From assembly GCA_014801865.1 (NCBI GenBank), contig JAAVDH010000018.1, forward strand, positions 76,279 to 140,278: a DNA stretch of 64,000 nt, written 5' to 3'. The translations under genes were made by a program, and so were the position numbers. Of the stretch, positions 9,826-17,830 are shown piece after piece. The notes under the pieces were generated by a model. The model had not been told where the DNA came from. It was given only the letters and a program-made list of their open reading frames with translations, and searched no databases. Numbering within the stretch: the stretch's first letter is position 1; each line of letters starts with the position of its first letter. This DNA is from Bacteroides sp. (lineage in GTDB: Bacteria; Bacteroidota; Bacteroidia; Bacteroidales; Muribaculaceae).

Positions 9826-10013
9826 ACTAAGTAAGTCTTCAAAATTATTTTAATGTATCACTAAGTAAGTCATTTAACTATCTTCGGCGTATTTTCGGCG
9901 CTTTTCACTCTTTGTTTCAGTCATGTAGCCCGCTACATTCCTTCAACATCGAGCAAAAATCATCCGAAAATACTCTCGAAGATAATATAAAATAATTTTT
10001 ACGACTTACTTAT
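9826..10013. repeat. Large imperfect palindromic intergenic element
   Basis: The left arm (TAAGTAAGTCTTC, AAAATTATTTTA, then ACTATCTTCGGCGTATTTTCGG) is mirrored by the right arm (CCGAAAATACTCTCGAAGATAATAT, AAAATAATTTTTA, GACTTACTTAT). The centre at about 9921-9942 is itself symmetrical (ATGTAGC CC GCTACAT). The left arm carries a second inner TAAGTAAGTC copy (9862-9871), so it is about 22 bases longer than the right arm. The element fills the gap between the prenyl synthase promoter and the stop codon of the lipoprotein gene. No reading frame is present. It looks like a non-autonomous MITE/BIME-like repeat; identity is not established. Confidence 0.65.
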
Positions 10014-10537
10014 CAGTGGATATCGGACTCGCTGTTAAGCCCTTCGCGGAAAGCAGCCAACGAGAGTGAGTCGCTGCTGTATTCACGCTCGATGAGCGGC
10101 ACGAGTGCATCACGTTCGGGGTCGGCGGCGAGCATGCGTCCGAGCTGCATAGGGGCAGCCGATACGGCAAAGAGATGTGCCTGCTGCTCTACGCTCAGAG
10201 TGTTCTTTATCGAATCAAGCGCTATGCTGAATGCCTCGGCATCGTCACCACGTCCTGTAGAGATATAGCAATACATAATGTCGCGGCTGATACGTCGGGC
10301 AAATGTGCCGTCATTCTGCGATGCCTGCATCATCCATGATATTACTGACTGTGCGGCCAGCGATGGTGATAGCTTTCCTGTGAGTGCTTCGGCCTGAGGC
10401 ATTGAGGCAGAGTCGGAATAGAGTTTCAGTGGTTCTGCATCGGACGAAGCGGAACCACTGCAAGAAACCATGAGCGACCCCGCGAAAGAGGCCGCAATCA
10501 GTAATAGGGAAGAGGTGTATAGATGTGATTTTCGCAT
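10013..10537 (-). CDS. Putative lipoprotein of unknown function
   Basis: A 174-aa protein. I chose the Met at 10537 because the following MRKSHLYTSSLLLIAASFAGSL plus MVSC|SGSAS is a lipoprotein signal with Cys 23 or so as the lipidated residue; the longer frame from 10582 would put 15 polar residues in front. The mature part is mostly helical with no recognised domain (SLAAQSVISWMMQASQ, ISRDIMYCYISTGRGDDAEAFSIALDSIKNTL). No function is proposed. Its stop codon touches the end of the palindromic element, which may act as its 3' structure. Confidence 0.75.
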   Translation of the reverse strand: MRKSHLYTSSLLLIAASFAGSLMVSCSGSASSDAEPLKLYSDSASMPQAEALTGKLSPSLAAQSVISWMMQASQNDGTFARRISRDIMYCYISTGRGDDAEAFSIALDSIKNTLSVEQQAHLFAVSAAPMQLGRMLAADPERDALVPLIEREYSSDSLSLAAFREGLNSESDIH

Positions 10538-10553
10538 AAATCCTTTGAGGTTA

Positions 10554-10573
10554 ACATACCCACGCGGGTATGT
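10554..10573. promoter_or_regulatory. Perfect inverted repeat upstream of the lipoprotein gene
   Basis: ACATACCC-ACGC-GGGTATGT has 8-base arms and a 4-base spacer, 17 bases before the lipoprotein start. It could be an operator, or a hairpin ending transcription of the GNAT gene; no T run supports the second. Confidence 0.45.
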
Positions 10574-10605
10574 GTCCTGCAAATTTAAGCAAAAAATCCC
10601 ACCCG

Positions 10606-11670
10606 TTAGTCAAGCATCAGACTTATGTGGGGACGCTGTGAGGGAAATCCTATGATGTCACCGATTTTAGGGGAGGAGAAGATGATGTCGGTAAGTACGT
10701 CGATGTTTACATCAAGGTCAAGTTTGCCACGATAGGTGTCGTCAACCATACATCTTCCGTCAGAAATGGTAAATGTGTGATTGTTTTGCGGCAGGAGTGT
10801 GTCTTTGATTTTTATGTGGAGTGTGAGCGACGGGCGAGATTGAGCCACGGTTTCAAAACAGAGAGCGGCGTTGACCACTCGGGTCATTGCATGGCTGTAG
10901 AGATGACGCTTCACTTTGTCATCCGGCTGAGCCATGACCACAAAGGGTAAGTCGGGGTAACTTGTGCGGAGGAGTTGCAGGGCGGCTGTACGTGAGTCAC
11001 TGTCGCGACCCATGACGTCCTTGACCACTACGATATTACCATCGCGATATGCCCAGGCCATTGAGGCTATGGATTCATTGTCATCGGCAGTGACGACGAA
11101 TACGCCGTTAGTATCGAATCGCAGGTCGTCAAGTATGTTGAGAAAATCGCGCTTGGAGTGAACCACGCTACACTGACGCTCCATCTCGAAGTTGTGGAAT
11201 GCATCGAACACCTGATCCGAGTAGTGGTCGGCCACAGCGGTGTAGTGGCCTTCGGTAGGAAAGGTATGGAGTGAGGTAAAATGTTGTCGGTCATTGAAGA
11301 AAGCTGTAGTGAATCCGAAGCGGTCGTAGTAGAAATACAACCAGTCGTGGGCCGGAATCAGTGAGCATATCATGTCGCCGCGTGAGGCAGACTTTTCGAG
11401 CGCCATTTTCATGAGCGAGGCCATACATCCTGTGCCACGCATAGAGCGGCGGGTGGCGGCTCCGGCGATATATCCCATAGGCACTACTCTGTCAAGGTAC
11501 TTGAACTCATATTGTTGCAGGAGCAGACTGCTGGCCACCTGGTCGTTGACCGTCAGTGTCATAGCGTCAGTCTCGCGATATACTCTGTCGAAGTACATGT
11601 CAATATACTCTCGGGTGTCATTGAAACACTCGCGCCAGATCTTCTTTATGTCGTCACGGTAGCTTTTCAT
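10606..11670 (-). CDS. GNAT family N-acetyltransferase (Eis-like architecture)
   Basis: A 354-aa protein with an N-terminal GNAT fold: the acetyl-CoA loop region reads PMGYIAGAATRRSMRGTGCMASLMKMAL (residues about 64-91), and YFYYDRFGFTTAF is the usual end of the first GNAT lobe. A second, degenerate GNAT lobe follows, then a C-terminal domain like the sterol-carrier-type end of Eis proteins (LTLHIKIKD, DGRCMVDD). Eis relatives acetylate amines on small molecules or proteins; the substrate here is unknown. It is upstream of the lipoprotein gene on the same strand with a gap of 68 bases. Confidence 0.82.
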   Translation of the reverse strand: MKSYRDDIKKIWRECFNDTREYIDMYFDRVYRETDAMTLTVNDQVASSLLLQQYEFKYLDRVVPMGYIAGAATRRSMRGTGCMASLMKMALEKSASRGDMICSLIPAHDWLYFYYDRFGFTTAFFNDRQHFTSLHTFPTEGHYTAVADHYSDQVFDAFHNFEMERQCSVVHSKRDFLNILDDLRFDTNGVFVVTADDNESIASMAWAYRDGNIVVVKDVMGRDSDSRTAALQLLRTSYPDLPFVVMAQPDDKVKRHLYSHAMTRVVNAALCFETVAQSRPSLTLHIKIKDTLLPQNNHTFTISDGRCMVDDTYRGKLDLDVNIDVLTDIIFSSPKIGDIIGFPSQRPHISLMLD

Positions 11671-11782
11671 ATATACTACTCTAACACATCAACTCGTCTG
11701 TGTGTTTTGCCGATGGCGTTTTCAGCGGTGTTTTCATTGTGTTTTATTGGGTGCAAGTATTTCCTTATTGACAGAGAATTAG

Positions 11783-11790
11783 TATTTTTG
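11783..11790 (+). promoter_or_regulatory. -7 box before yicC
   Basis: TATTTTTG fits TAnnTTTG, 25 bases upstream of the yicC start, which implies a very short leader. No clear TTTG -33 box is seen. Confidence 0.5.
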
Positions 11791-11814
11791 CACAAATAAA
11801 TATGTCTTAGAGAA

Positions 11815-12690
11815 ATGTTGCTTTCAATGACGGGATTCGGCAAAGCAATTGTCGAAATTCCCAATAAAAAAATCACTGTTGAGATTAAGTCTCTAAACAG
11901 TAAGCAGATGGATATGTCCATGCGTCTGCCTTCATGCTATCGCGACAAGGAGCTCGACCTTCGCAATCGCATAGCTCATAAGTTGGAGCGTGGCAAAGTA
12001 GAGGTTAACGTCTACCTTGAGGTAGGCGATATCGACGCGCCCGTGCAGTTTAATTATGAGCTTATGGCAGCCTACAAGGCCCGTATAGAGGAGATGGCCG
12101 AGAAGTTAGGTCTTGAGAAGCCCGAAGACTGGTATTCTCTGTTGCTCCGTTTCCCCGACACGACGAAGAGTGATGTCACAGTGACTCTCGAACAGGAGGA
12201 AGTGGACGCACTTTTCGAGGCTTGTGACAAGGCTTGCGATGCGCTGATGGATTTCCGCCGTCAGGAGGGCAAGAAGCTTGAAGAGTTCTTTGCCGATCGT
12301 ATAGAGCATATCCGTGTGTTGCTTACGGAAGTGCCCCGTTACGAGACGGAACGTGTCACCAAGATACGCACACGCATCATAGAGAGCCTTCAGAAGCTCA
12401 GCGGCATAGACTATGACCGTAGCCGCCTGGAGCAGGAAATGATATTCTATATCGAAAAGCTCGATATCAACGAAGAGAAGCAGCGCCTCGCACAGCATCT
12501 GAGCTATTTCCTCGAGACTATGGATACCCGTCACGGTCAGGGTAAGAAGCTCGGCTTTATATCGCAGGAAATAGGCCGTGAAATAAATACCCTCGGATCG
12601 AAGAGCAATCACGCCGAATTGCAGCGCCTTGTAGTGAGAATGAAGGATGAACTGGAGCAAATCAAGGAGCAGGTGCTCAATGTGATGTAA
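11815..12690 (+). CDS. YicC family endoribonuclease
   Basis: A 291-aa YicC/YloC family protein, normal length. The start signature MLLSMTGFGKA and the C-terminal signature with QEIGREINTLGSKSN are both intact, and acidic/helical coiled regions lie between (residues 75-230). Members of the family act as endoribonucleases. The gene leads the yicC-gmk-nadD group, an order widely conserved in bacteria; the gap to gmk is 17 bases. Confidence 0.95.
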   Translation: MLLSMTGFGKAIVEIPNKKITVEIKSLNSKQMDMSMRLPSCYRDKELDLRNRIAHKLERGKVEVNVYLEVGDIDAPVQFNYELMAAYKARIEEMAEKLGLEKPEDWYSLLLRFPDTTKSDVTVTLEQEEVDALFEACDKACDALMDFRRQEGKKLEEFFADRIEHIRVLLTEVPRYETERVTKIRTRIIESLQKLSGIDYDRSRLEQEMIFYIEKLDINEEKQRLAQHLSYFLETMDTRHGQGKKLGFISQEIGREINTLGSKSNHAELQRLVVRMKDELEQIKEQVLNVM

Positions 12691-12707
12691 TTCAACGTGG
12701 AGTAATT

Positions 12708-13280
12708 ATGTCGGGAAAGATAATCATAGTTTCGGCTCCCTCGGGATGCGGCAAGTCAACTATAATCAATGCGCTGATAGATCGCGGAATGATTGATGTG
12801 CGATTTTCGGTGTCGGCTACCAACCGTGCTCCACGCAAAGGAGAGGTTGACGGCGTGAATTACCATTTTCTCAGCGACGAGGAGTTTCGCTCGGCTATAG
12901 ACCGCGGAGAGTTCGTGGAGTATGAAGAGGTGTATCCCGGACGCTACTACGGCACACTTCGCAGTGAAGTGGAGCAGCGGGTGAGCAGGGGTGAGAACGT
13001 TCTGCTTGACATAGATGTATGCGGCGGTGTCAACGTCAAGAAACAGTTTGGCGACAGAGCGATATCGCTGTTTATCATGCCCCCCTCGATAGCGGCTCTC
13101 GGAGACCGTCTACGCGGACGTGCCACAGAGTCGGAGGAGGAGATAGCCCGCCGTCTCGGCCGCGCTGAATATGAGCTTGGGTTTGCCTCGCAATATGATG
13201 TGCAGGTGGTCAACGATGACCTGGAGACAGCTATTGCAGCTACCGGAAAGGTTATCAATGACTTTGTGTCATCACATTGA
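12708..13280 (+). CDS. gmk: Guanylate kinase
   Basis: A 190-aa kinase converting GMP to GDP with ATP. The P-loop SAPSGCGKST lies at residues 8-17, followed by the GMP-binding region SVSATNRAPRKGEVDGVNYHFLSDEEF and EYEEVYPGRYYGT. LLDIDVCGGVNVKK is the strand that normally reads DID.QG; here CGG replaces the usual QG pair. Lid arginines in RLRGRATESEEEIARRL are present. It follows yicC closely and its end is overlapped by the longest nadD frame. Confidence 0.96.
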   Translation: MSGKIIIVSAPSGCGKSTIINALIDRGMIDVRFSVSATNRAPRKGEVDGVNYHFLSDEEFRSAIDRGEFVEYEEVYPGRYYGTLRSEVEQRVSRGENVLLDIDVCGGVNVKKQFGDRAISLFIMPPSIAALGDRLRGRATESEEEIARRLGRAEYELGFASQYDVQVVNDDLETAIAATGKVINDFVSSH

Positions 13281-13317
13281 TTTTTGTGTAGCTGTGGATA
13301 AGCGGAATGAGAGCGGT

Positions 13318-13896
13318 GTGAAGCATGTGGCATTGCTGGGCGGGTCGTTCAATCCGGTTCACGCAGGGCATACAATGCTGGCCAACTATCTCATAGCCTA
13401 CGGGGGATTTGATGAGGTCTGGATGGTATTGTCGCCGCAGAATCCGCTTAAGGACACGGCTATTGATCAGCCCGGTGACTTCCGGCGTTGGGAAATGCTC
13501 AATATAGCTCTGGAGGGAGCGACGAACATACGTCCGTGTGACATAGAACTATATATGCCTCGTCCGTCATACTCCATTGATACTCTCCGTGTGCTCTCAT
13601 CGCGCTATCCGTCGTGTAGGTTCACTCCGGTGATAGGTGCTGACAATTGGCTCATGTTTGAGCGCTGGCGCTCGTATCAGGCTATCCTGTCGGAGTATGG
13701 GGTAGCGGTATATCCGCGTCCCGGTTTTCCGGTGGATGTGCATACGATGCCTGAGCAGGCTGTGTGGATAGATGCGCCGGTGGTAGATATTTCGTCTACC
13801 TGGATTCGCTCGGCGCTCCGTCAGGGACGCGATATGAACTATTTTCTTCCTCACGGAGTCTATAAGTATATCATGGAGAATAATCTCTATCGTTGA
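13318..13896 (+). CDS. nadD: Nicotinate-nucleotide adenylyltransferase
   Basis: The enzyme makes deamido-NAD from nicotinate mononucleotide and ATP. The nucleotidyltransferase motif GGSFNPVHAGH is close to the N-terminus and ISSTWIRSALRQGRD is the C-terminal motif; PQNPLK is the family-specific loop. The frame is open from an ATG at 13171, but that would bury the start deep in gmk. Family members begin a few residues before GGSF, so I favour the GTG at 13318 (192 aa); an ATG at 13258, overlapping gmk by 23 bases, is the alternative. Confidence 0.9.
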   Translation: MKHVALLGGSFNPVHAGHTMLANYLIAYGGFDEVWMVLSPQNPLKDTAIDQPGDFRRWEMLNIALEGATNIRPCDIELYMPRPSYSIDTLRVLSSRYPSCRFTPVIGADNWLMFERWRSYQAILSEYGVAVYPRPGFPVDVHTMPEQAVWIDAPVVDISSTWIRSALRQGRDMNYFLPHGVYKYIMENNLYR

Positions 13897-13927
13897 CTTA
13901 AACACTCTCTAAATCGAGAATCACGTA

Positions 13928-14482
13928 ATGAATCAGAATTTGCCAAATAACGCCCTTGCGTTCATAGCCCTATGTAATGAATACTGCATGGCTGTAGAGA
14001 ATGCGCGTGAGAGCTTACTGCCCTCGTTCGCCGGTAATATGCTGCGCCTGCTGCCTCGAATATACATCTCGGCCTCAGACCTTGTCAATATCCCCGAAGT
14101 GATGCAGTATCGCGAGGAAGAACCTTACGTTTCGCAAGCTCTGGAGGAGGATTATTACGAATCTGTGCGTCGCTCTCTGGAATCGCTGCTTGGTGAGCAT
14201 GATACTTACCTTGAGGTATTCGAGGAGGATATGAAATATAGTGATACTCCTATAGCCGCTACGGTGTCGGAGCAGCTTGCCGACCTGTTTCAGGTGATGT
14301 ATAATTTTCTCGAGACAGTGCGTGAGGCTACTACTGACGTGACCTATGAGGCTCTGGCGTCAGTAAGCAATGATTTTGAAAGCTACTGGAGCCGCACGCT
14401 CTGTAATGTCATGCGCCCTCTTAATCAGCTCTACTACTCGGAACTTAAGGGCGATGATGAAGCGTTTGACTCGGATTATTAA
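13928..14482 (+). CDS. DUF5063-like protein
   Basis: A 184-aa acidic, mostly helical cytoplasmic protein without signal peptide. The pattern (NALAFIALCNEYCMAVENA near the N-terminus, LLRLPRIYISASDL-like segment, a central acidic EEPYVSQALEEDYYESVRRSL, and a final LNQLYYSELKGDDEAFDSDY) resembles the DUF5063 family found in Bacteroidetes, from memory and not checked. Function is unknown. It lies 31 bases after nadD and 77 bases before the aminopeptidase, probably in the same transcript. Confidence 0.7.
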   Translation: MNQNLPNNALAFIALCNEYCMAVENARESLLPSFAGNMLRLLPRIYISASDLVNIPEVMQYREEEPYVSQALEEDYYESVRRSLESLLGEHDTYLEVFEEDMKYSDTPIAATVSEQLADLFQVMYNFLETVREATTDVTYEALASVSNDFESYWSRTLCNVMRPLNQLYYSELKGDDEAFDSDY

Positions 14483-14507
14483 AGCGGATATAAATTGTGA
14501 GTAAATT

Positions 14508-14545
14508 CTCTCTAAGATAGGCCAAAAGATTCAAGCAAGTAAGTC
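14508..14545 (+). repeat. Intergenic leader with CTCTCTAAGATA and AAGTAAGTC motifs
   Basis: The 12-mer CTCTCTAAGATA (14508-14519) recurs exactly at 20060-20071 before glnN. AAGTAAGTC (14537-14545) is the core of the dispersed repeat seen at 415 and 9.8-10.0 kb. Both lie in the 77 bases before the aminopeptidase gene. Confidence 0.4.
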
Positions 14546-14559
14546 GCAAATAAATATAT

Positions 14560-15870
14560 ATGAAATCATCTCAGCGCTATGCCGAGGAACTGATGACGTT
14601 TCTTGATGCCTCTCCGGTAAATTTCTTCGCTGCGGAGACTGTGCGCCAGACCCTTGTAGCCAACGGGTTTGTGCGCCTTGATTTCCGTGACCACTGGACT
14701 CTTGAGCCGGGTGGAAAGTATTATGTGATGAAGAATGGCTCGGCTATCTTCGCCTTTATCGTGGGTGAGGGACTGCCGGATGCCGGATTTAAGATAATAT
14801 CGGCTCACAGCGATTCACCCTGTTTCCGTATCAAGCCTCATCCCGAAATGTATGGCGAGGGGGGTATGCTCCGGCTTAACACAGAGGTGTATGGTGGTCC
14901 GATACTCTATACATGGTTTGACCGTCCGCTGTCAGTGGCCGGACGTGTATTGCTTCGTTCGGGTGATTTGCTTAATCCTCGCACGGAGTTGCTGAGGGTA
15001 GATCGCCCGATACTCACTATACCTCATCTGGCTATTCACTTCAATCGCGCTGTCAATGAAGGCAACCCCCTGTCGCGCCAAAAGGATATGATGCCTGTGA
15101 TGGGGTTTGTCAAGGATACGGCTGAGCGCGATAACTATCTGCTCAATCTCGTGGCTTCGGAGCTTGCCGTGGATCCGGCCGATATACTTGACTTTGATCT
15201 GAGTCTGTATGACACTACGGGAGCTTGCCTCGTTGGAGTCAACAATGAGTTTGTCACTTCGGGACGTATAGATGACCTGAGTATGGTACATGCCGCGATG
15301 ACCGCACTCCTTGAGTCGGGTGAAGAGTCAGATGGCGACAGTATGACGAGAGTGATGGCTATATTCGATAACGAAGAGACCGGCAGCGGTACAAAGCAGG
15401 GCGCTGCCTCACCGATATTACGTGATATACTGACGCGCATAGTGAAGTCGCTCGGAGGTAGCGAGGAGGATTATCTCGTAGGAGTGGCCAATTCATTTAT
15501 GGTATCGGCTGACAATGCCCACGCTCTCCATCCCAACTATGTAGAAAAACAGGATCCCACGAATCATCCGGTCATAGGAGGCGGCCCTGTCATAAAAATT
15601 AACGCTAATTGCAAGTATATGACAGATGCTGACAGTGCGGCTGTGTTCCGTGGCGTATGCGAGGAAGCAGGCGTGCCGTTCCAGTATTTCGTCAATCATT
15701 CGGATGTGGCCGGCGGTTCGACACTGGGTAATATACTCACTTCGCAGATACCGCTGCGCGGCGTTGACATGGGTGCGGCTATATGGGCAATGCACTCGGT
15801 GAGAGAAACAGCCGGAACAGATGACCACAAATATATCATAAGGGCTTTCCGCTGCTTCTATAATCTGTGA
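14560..15870 (+). CDS. M18 family aminopeptidase
   Basis: A 436-aa di-zinc aminopeptidase that removes N-terminal (often acidic) residues from peptides in the cytoplasm. Metal and catalytic motifs are intact: SAHSDSP with H and D near residues 86-88, the D in GRIDDLS, DNEETGSGTKQGA with the catalytic and ligand glutamates near 270, and VNHSDVAGGSTLGN with the last histidine near 382. Length matches the family (about 430). Start at 14560 is the only sensible Met. Confidence 0.94.
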   Translation: MKSSQRYAEELMTFLDASPVNFFAAETVRQTLVANGFVRLDFRDHWTLEPGGKYYVMKNGSAIFAFIVGEGLPDAGFKIISAHSDSPCFRIKPHPEMYGEGGMLRLNTEVYGGPILYTWFDRPLSVAGRVLLRSGDLLNPRTELLRVDRPILTIPHLAIHFNRAVNEGNPLSRQKDMMPVMGFVKDTAERDNYLLNLVASELAVDPADILDFDLSLYDTTGACLVGVNNEFVTSGRIDDLSMVHAAMTALLESGEESDGDSMTRVMAIFDNEETGSGTKQGAASPILRDILTRIVKSLGGSEEDYLVGVANSFMVSADNAHALHPNYVEKQDPTNHPVIGGGPVIKINANCKYMTDADSAAVFRGVCEEAGVPFQYFVNHSDVAGGSTLGNILTSQIPLRGVDMGAAIWAMHSVRETAGTDDHKYIIRAFRCFYNL

Positions 15871-15941
15871 AAGGCCTATTGAATTGTGTGGAAAAGCATG
15901 CTGAATTAAAAGAAAAATCAATCAACTTATTCATACACGCT

Positions 15942-16562
15942 ATGAAGAAATTACTTTTTATCATCACACTTGTGATGGCCTCCGTAGTGGCACCTCATGT
16001 GGCTCATGCCCAGTTCAGATATGGTCCGACAGCAGGTCTTACCCTGTCAACCCTGAAATTCAAGCAGGACCTGATGACAGTAAAGGGTCAGGCCGGATTC
16101 TCGGCCGGTATTGCGGGTGAACTTATGTTTCCCGGCGTTGGATTCGGTGTGGATTTCGGACTTGGCTATGAGATGCTTGGTGCTAAGACCAATCTTGGAG
16201 AAAAGCCCATGTGGGCCGATCAGGGCTTTGCCGATCCTCGTGTGTACCTCCACTATATCAGTATTCCGTTCCATCTGCGCTTCAAATATACCCGTATGAA
16301 CGGTTTTGAGGATTATCTTGCTCCGTTTGTGTATGTGGGTCCGAACTTTGGCATACGTGCCGCTCATAGCAGCTGTGAGGCTTATGACTTTTCGGGAGGT
16401 GACATGAGCATGGACTTCGGTGTAGGTGCCGAGATTATGCGCAACTGGCAGGTGTCAGCCTGTTATCAGTGGGGCCTGACATATAGTATGAAGGCCAAGA
16501 TTCTCACCAATTTCAGTGCCCGCAATTCGGTGTGGAATATCCGTGTGGCATACTTCTTCTGA
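15942..16562 (+). CDS. Outer membrane beta-barrel protein (PorT-like)
   Basis: A 206-aa secreted protein. The Met at 15942 begins a clear signal peptide (MKKLLFIITLVMASVVAPHVAHA, cleavage before QFRYG); the longer frame from 15867 overlaps the end of the aminopeptidase gene. The mature part alternates polar and aromatic/glycine residues as in small 8-stranded barrels (GPTAGLTLSTLKF, VDFGLGYEMLG, YISIPFHLRFKY, FVYVGPNFGIRAA, MDFGVGAEIM) and ends with the aromatic WNIRVAYFF typical of Bam substrates. The role is probably structural or transport; no specific partner is indicated. Confidence 0.82.
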   Translation: MKKLLFIITLVMASVVAPHVAHAQFRYGPTAGLTLSTLKFKQDLMTVKGQAGFSAGIAGELMFPGVGFGVDFGLGYEMLGAKTNLGEKPMWADQGFADPRVYLHYISIPFHLRFKYTRMNGFEDYLAPFVYVGPNFGIRAAHSSCEAYDFSGGDMSMDFGVGAEIMRNWQVSACYQWGLTYSMKAKILTNFSARNSVWNIRVAYFF

Positions 16563-16568
16563 TAAATT

Positions 16569-17750
16569 ATGACTAATCAGCTGCGCGATTGGATTAAGGC
16601 GCACGCCAATGATGATCCTCTGAAACTTCGTTTAAAGTATGGCGGTGACTCCGAAAAGGAGTTCGCTATACTTCAGATAGAGTGTAGGCGTAAGGCCGCG
16701 TCAAAGCTAAGTGACACTCTGCGCTGCGAGGCGTTTGAATTTCCTACGGCTCTCTCGGCAGAGCAGTGTACGTCGGATATGCTTGCCGGCTATCACGCAC
16801 TGTTGATAGAGGATGGCGTGCGGGTACTTGATATGACATTCGGTCTTGGCATTGATGCATTCCATCTGGCTCGTAAGGCTTCTGTGGTTGACGGGGTGGA
16901 GATTTCTCCGGAGGTAGCTGAAGCCGGACAGCATAATGCAGCGGCTCTCGGGGCCGACAATGTGATGGTCATCTGTGGTGACAGTATGGAGGTGTTGGGG
17001 TCGCTCGCTCCCGACAGCTTTGACGTAATCTTTATAGACCCTGCTCGCAGAGGTGACGCCGGACAGCGTCTGTATGCCCTCTCCGACTGTCGTCCTGATG
17101 TGACAGCTCTGTTGCCACGTATGCTTGAGGTTGCTCCGAAAGTAATAGTAAAGGCATCTCCGATGATAGATCTCTCGCAATGTATGCGTGAATTGCCGGG
17201 GTGCTCCAATATATATTGTATTGGTACTCGGGCGGAATGTAAGGAAGTCGTGGCGGTAGTCGAGCGCGGTTACACGGGCGAATCTGTTATCACGGCAGTA
17301 ACTATGTCGCGCGACGATGTATCGGAGTTTTCATTCAGAGCAGGGGAGGAGTTTCCCAAGCCGCAATGCGAGGGAGCCGTGGCTGGACAATTCCTTTATG
17401 AGCCTTGGCCTGCTGTGATGAAGTCAGGAGGTATGCCGGCGATTGCAGCGGCTTTTCCGTCACTGCGCAAGCTGCATCCCAATACCCATCTGTTCGTCTC
17501 GCGCGAAAGAATCGATGGATTTCCGGGTGACCGTTTCGTGATAGACAGGGTCAATCCCTATGCCAGCCACGTTATCAAGGATTATGCACGGAGAAAGGAA
17601 GCGGCGGAGTTCGGCATACGCAACTTTCCTATAGCAGCCCAAACCGTGGTTAAGCGCCTGGGACTCATTCAGAAAGGACCTCGCCGACTGTTTGCAGTGA
17701 CTTCGGTCAATGGGCCGGAGCTAATACTTTGTTCGCCGGATAATTGTTAA
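16569..17750 (+). CDS. Class I SAM-dependent methyltransferase, THUMP-like C-terminus
   Basis: A 393-aa protein. The Rossmann methyltransferase core has motif I LDMTFGLGIDAFHLA (about residues 88-102), an acidic strand end VDGVEISPE, and motif IV FDVIFIDPARR (about 156-166); the DPAR motif is typical of enzymes acting on nucleic-acid bases. The C-terminal 130 residues resemble the THUMP-like domain of Bacteroidetes homologues (YEPWPAVMKSG, HLFVSRERIDGFPG, VVKRLGL). An RNA base substrate is inferred. It starts 6 bases after the barrel gene. Confidence 0.82.
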   Translation: MTNQLRDWIKAHANDDPLKLRLKYGGDSEKEFAILQIECRRKAASKLSDTLRCEAFEFPTALSAEQCTSDMLAGYHALLIEDGVRVLDMTFGLGIDAFHLARKASVVDGVEISPEVAEAGQHNAAALGADNVMVICGDSMEVLGSLAPDSFDVIFIDPARRGDAGQRLYALSDCRPDVTALLPRMLEVAPKVIVKASPMIDLSQCMRELPGCSNIYCIGTRAECKEVVAVVERGYTGESVITAVTMSRDDVSEFSFRAGEEFPKPQCEGAVAGQFLYEPWPAVMKSGGMPAIAAAFPSLRKLHPNTHLFVSRERIDGFPGDRFVIDRVNPYASHVIKDYARRKEAAEFGIRNFPIAAQTVVKRLGLIQKGPRRLFAVTSVNGPELILCSPDNC

Positions 17751-17771
17751 AAGCGGCCGGAAGCAACGATT

Positions 17772-17806
17772 TTTGTTTGTACTTACGCGCAGGATTATTA
17801 CCTTTG
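17772..17806 (+). promoter_or_regulatory. Promoter for dapF-dapL
   Basis: TTTG at 17776-17779, a 19-base spacer and TACCTTTG at 17799-17806 form a near-perfect Bacteroidetes promoter. It ends 25 bases before the dapF ATG at 17831 and rules out the longer frame that starts at 17744. Confidence 0.75.
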
Positions 17807-17830
17807 CGCTTTCATTTTTTAATACCCAGC

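Noticed and set aside
13171..13317. Long nadD start inside gmk
   Set aside because: The extra 49 residues have no NadD character and read through gmk in another frame.
17744..17830. N-terminal extension of dapF from an ATG at 17744
   Set aside because: It overlaps the preceding methyltransferase stop and contains the dapF promoter; the family N-terminus begins at 17831.
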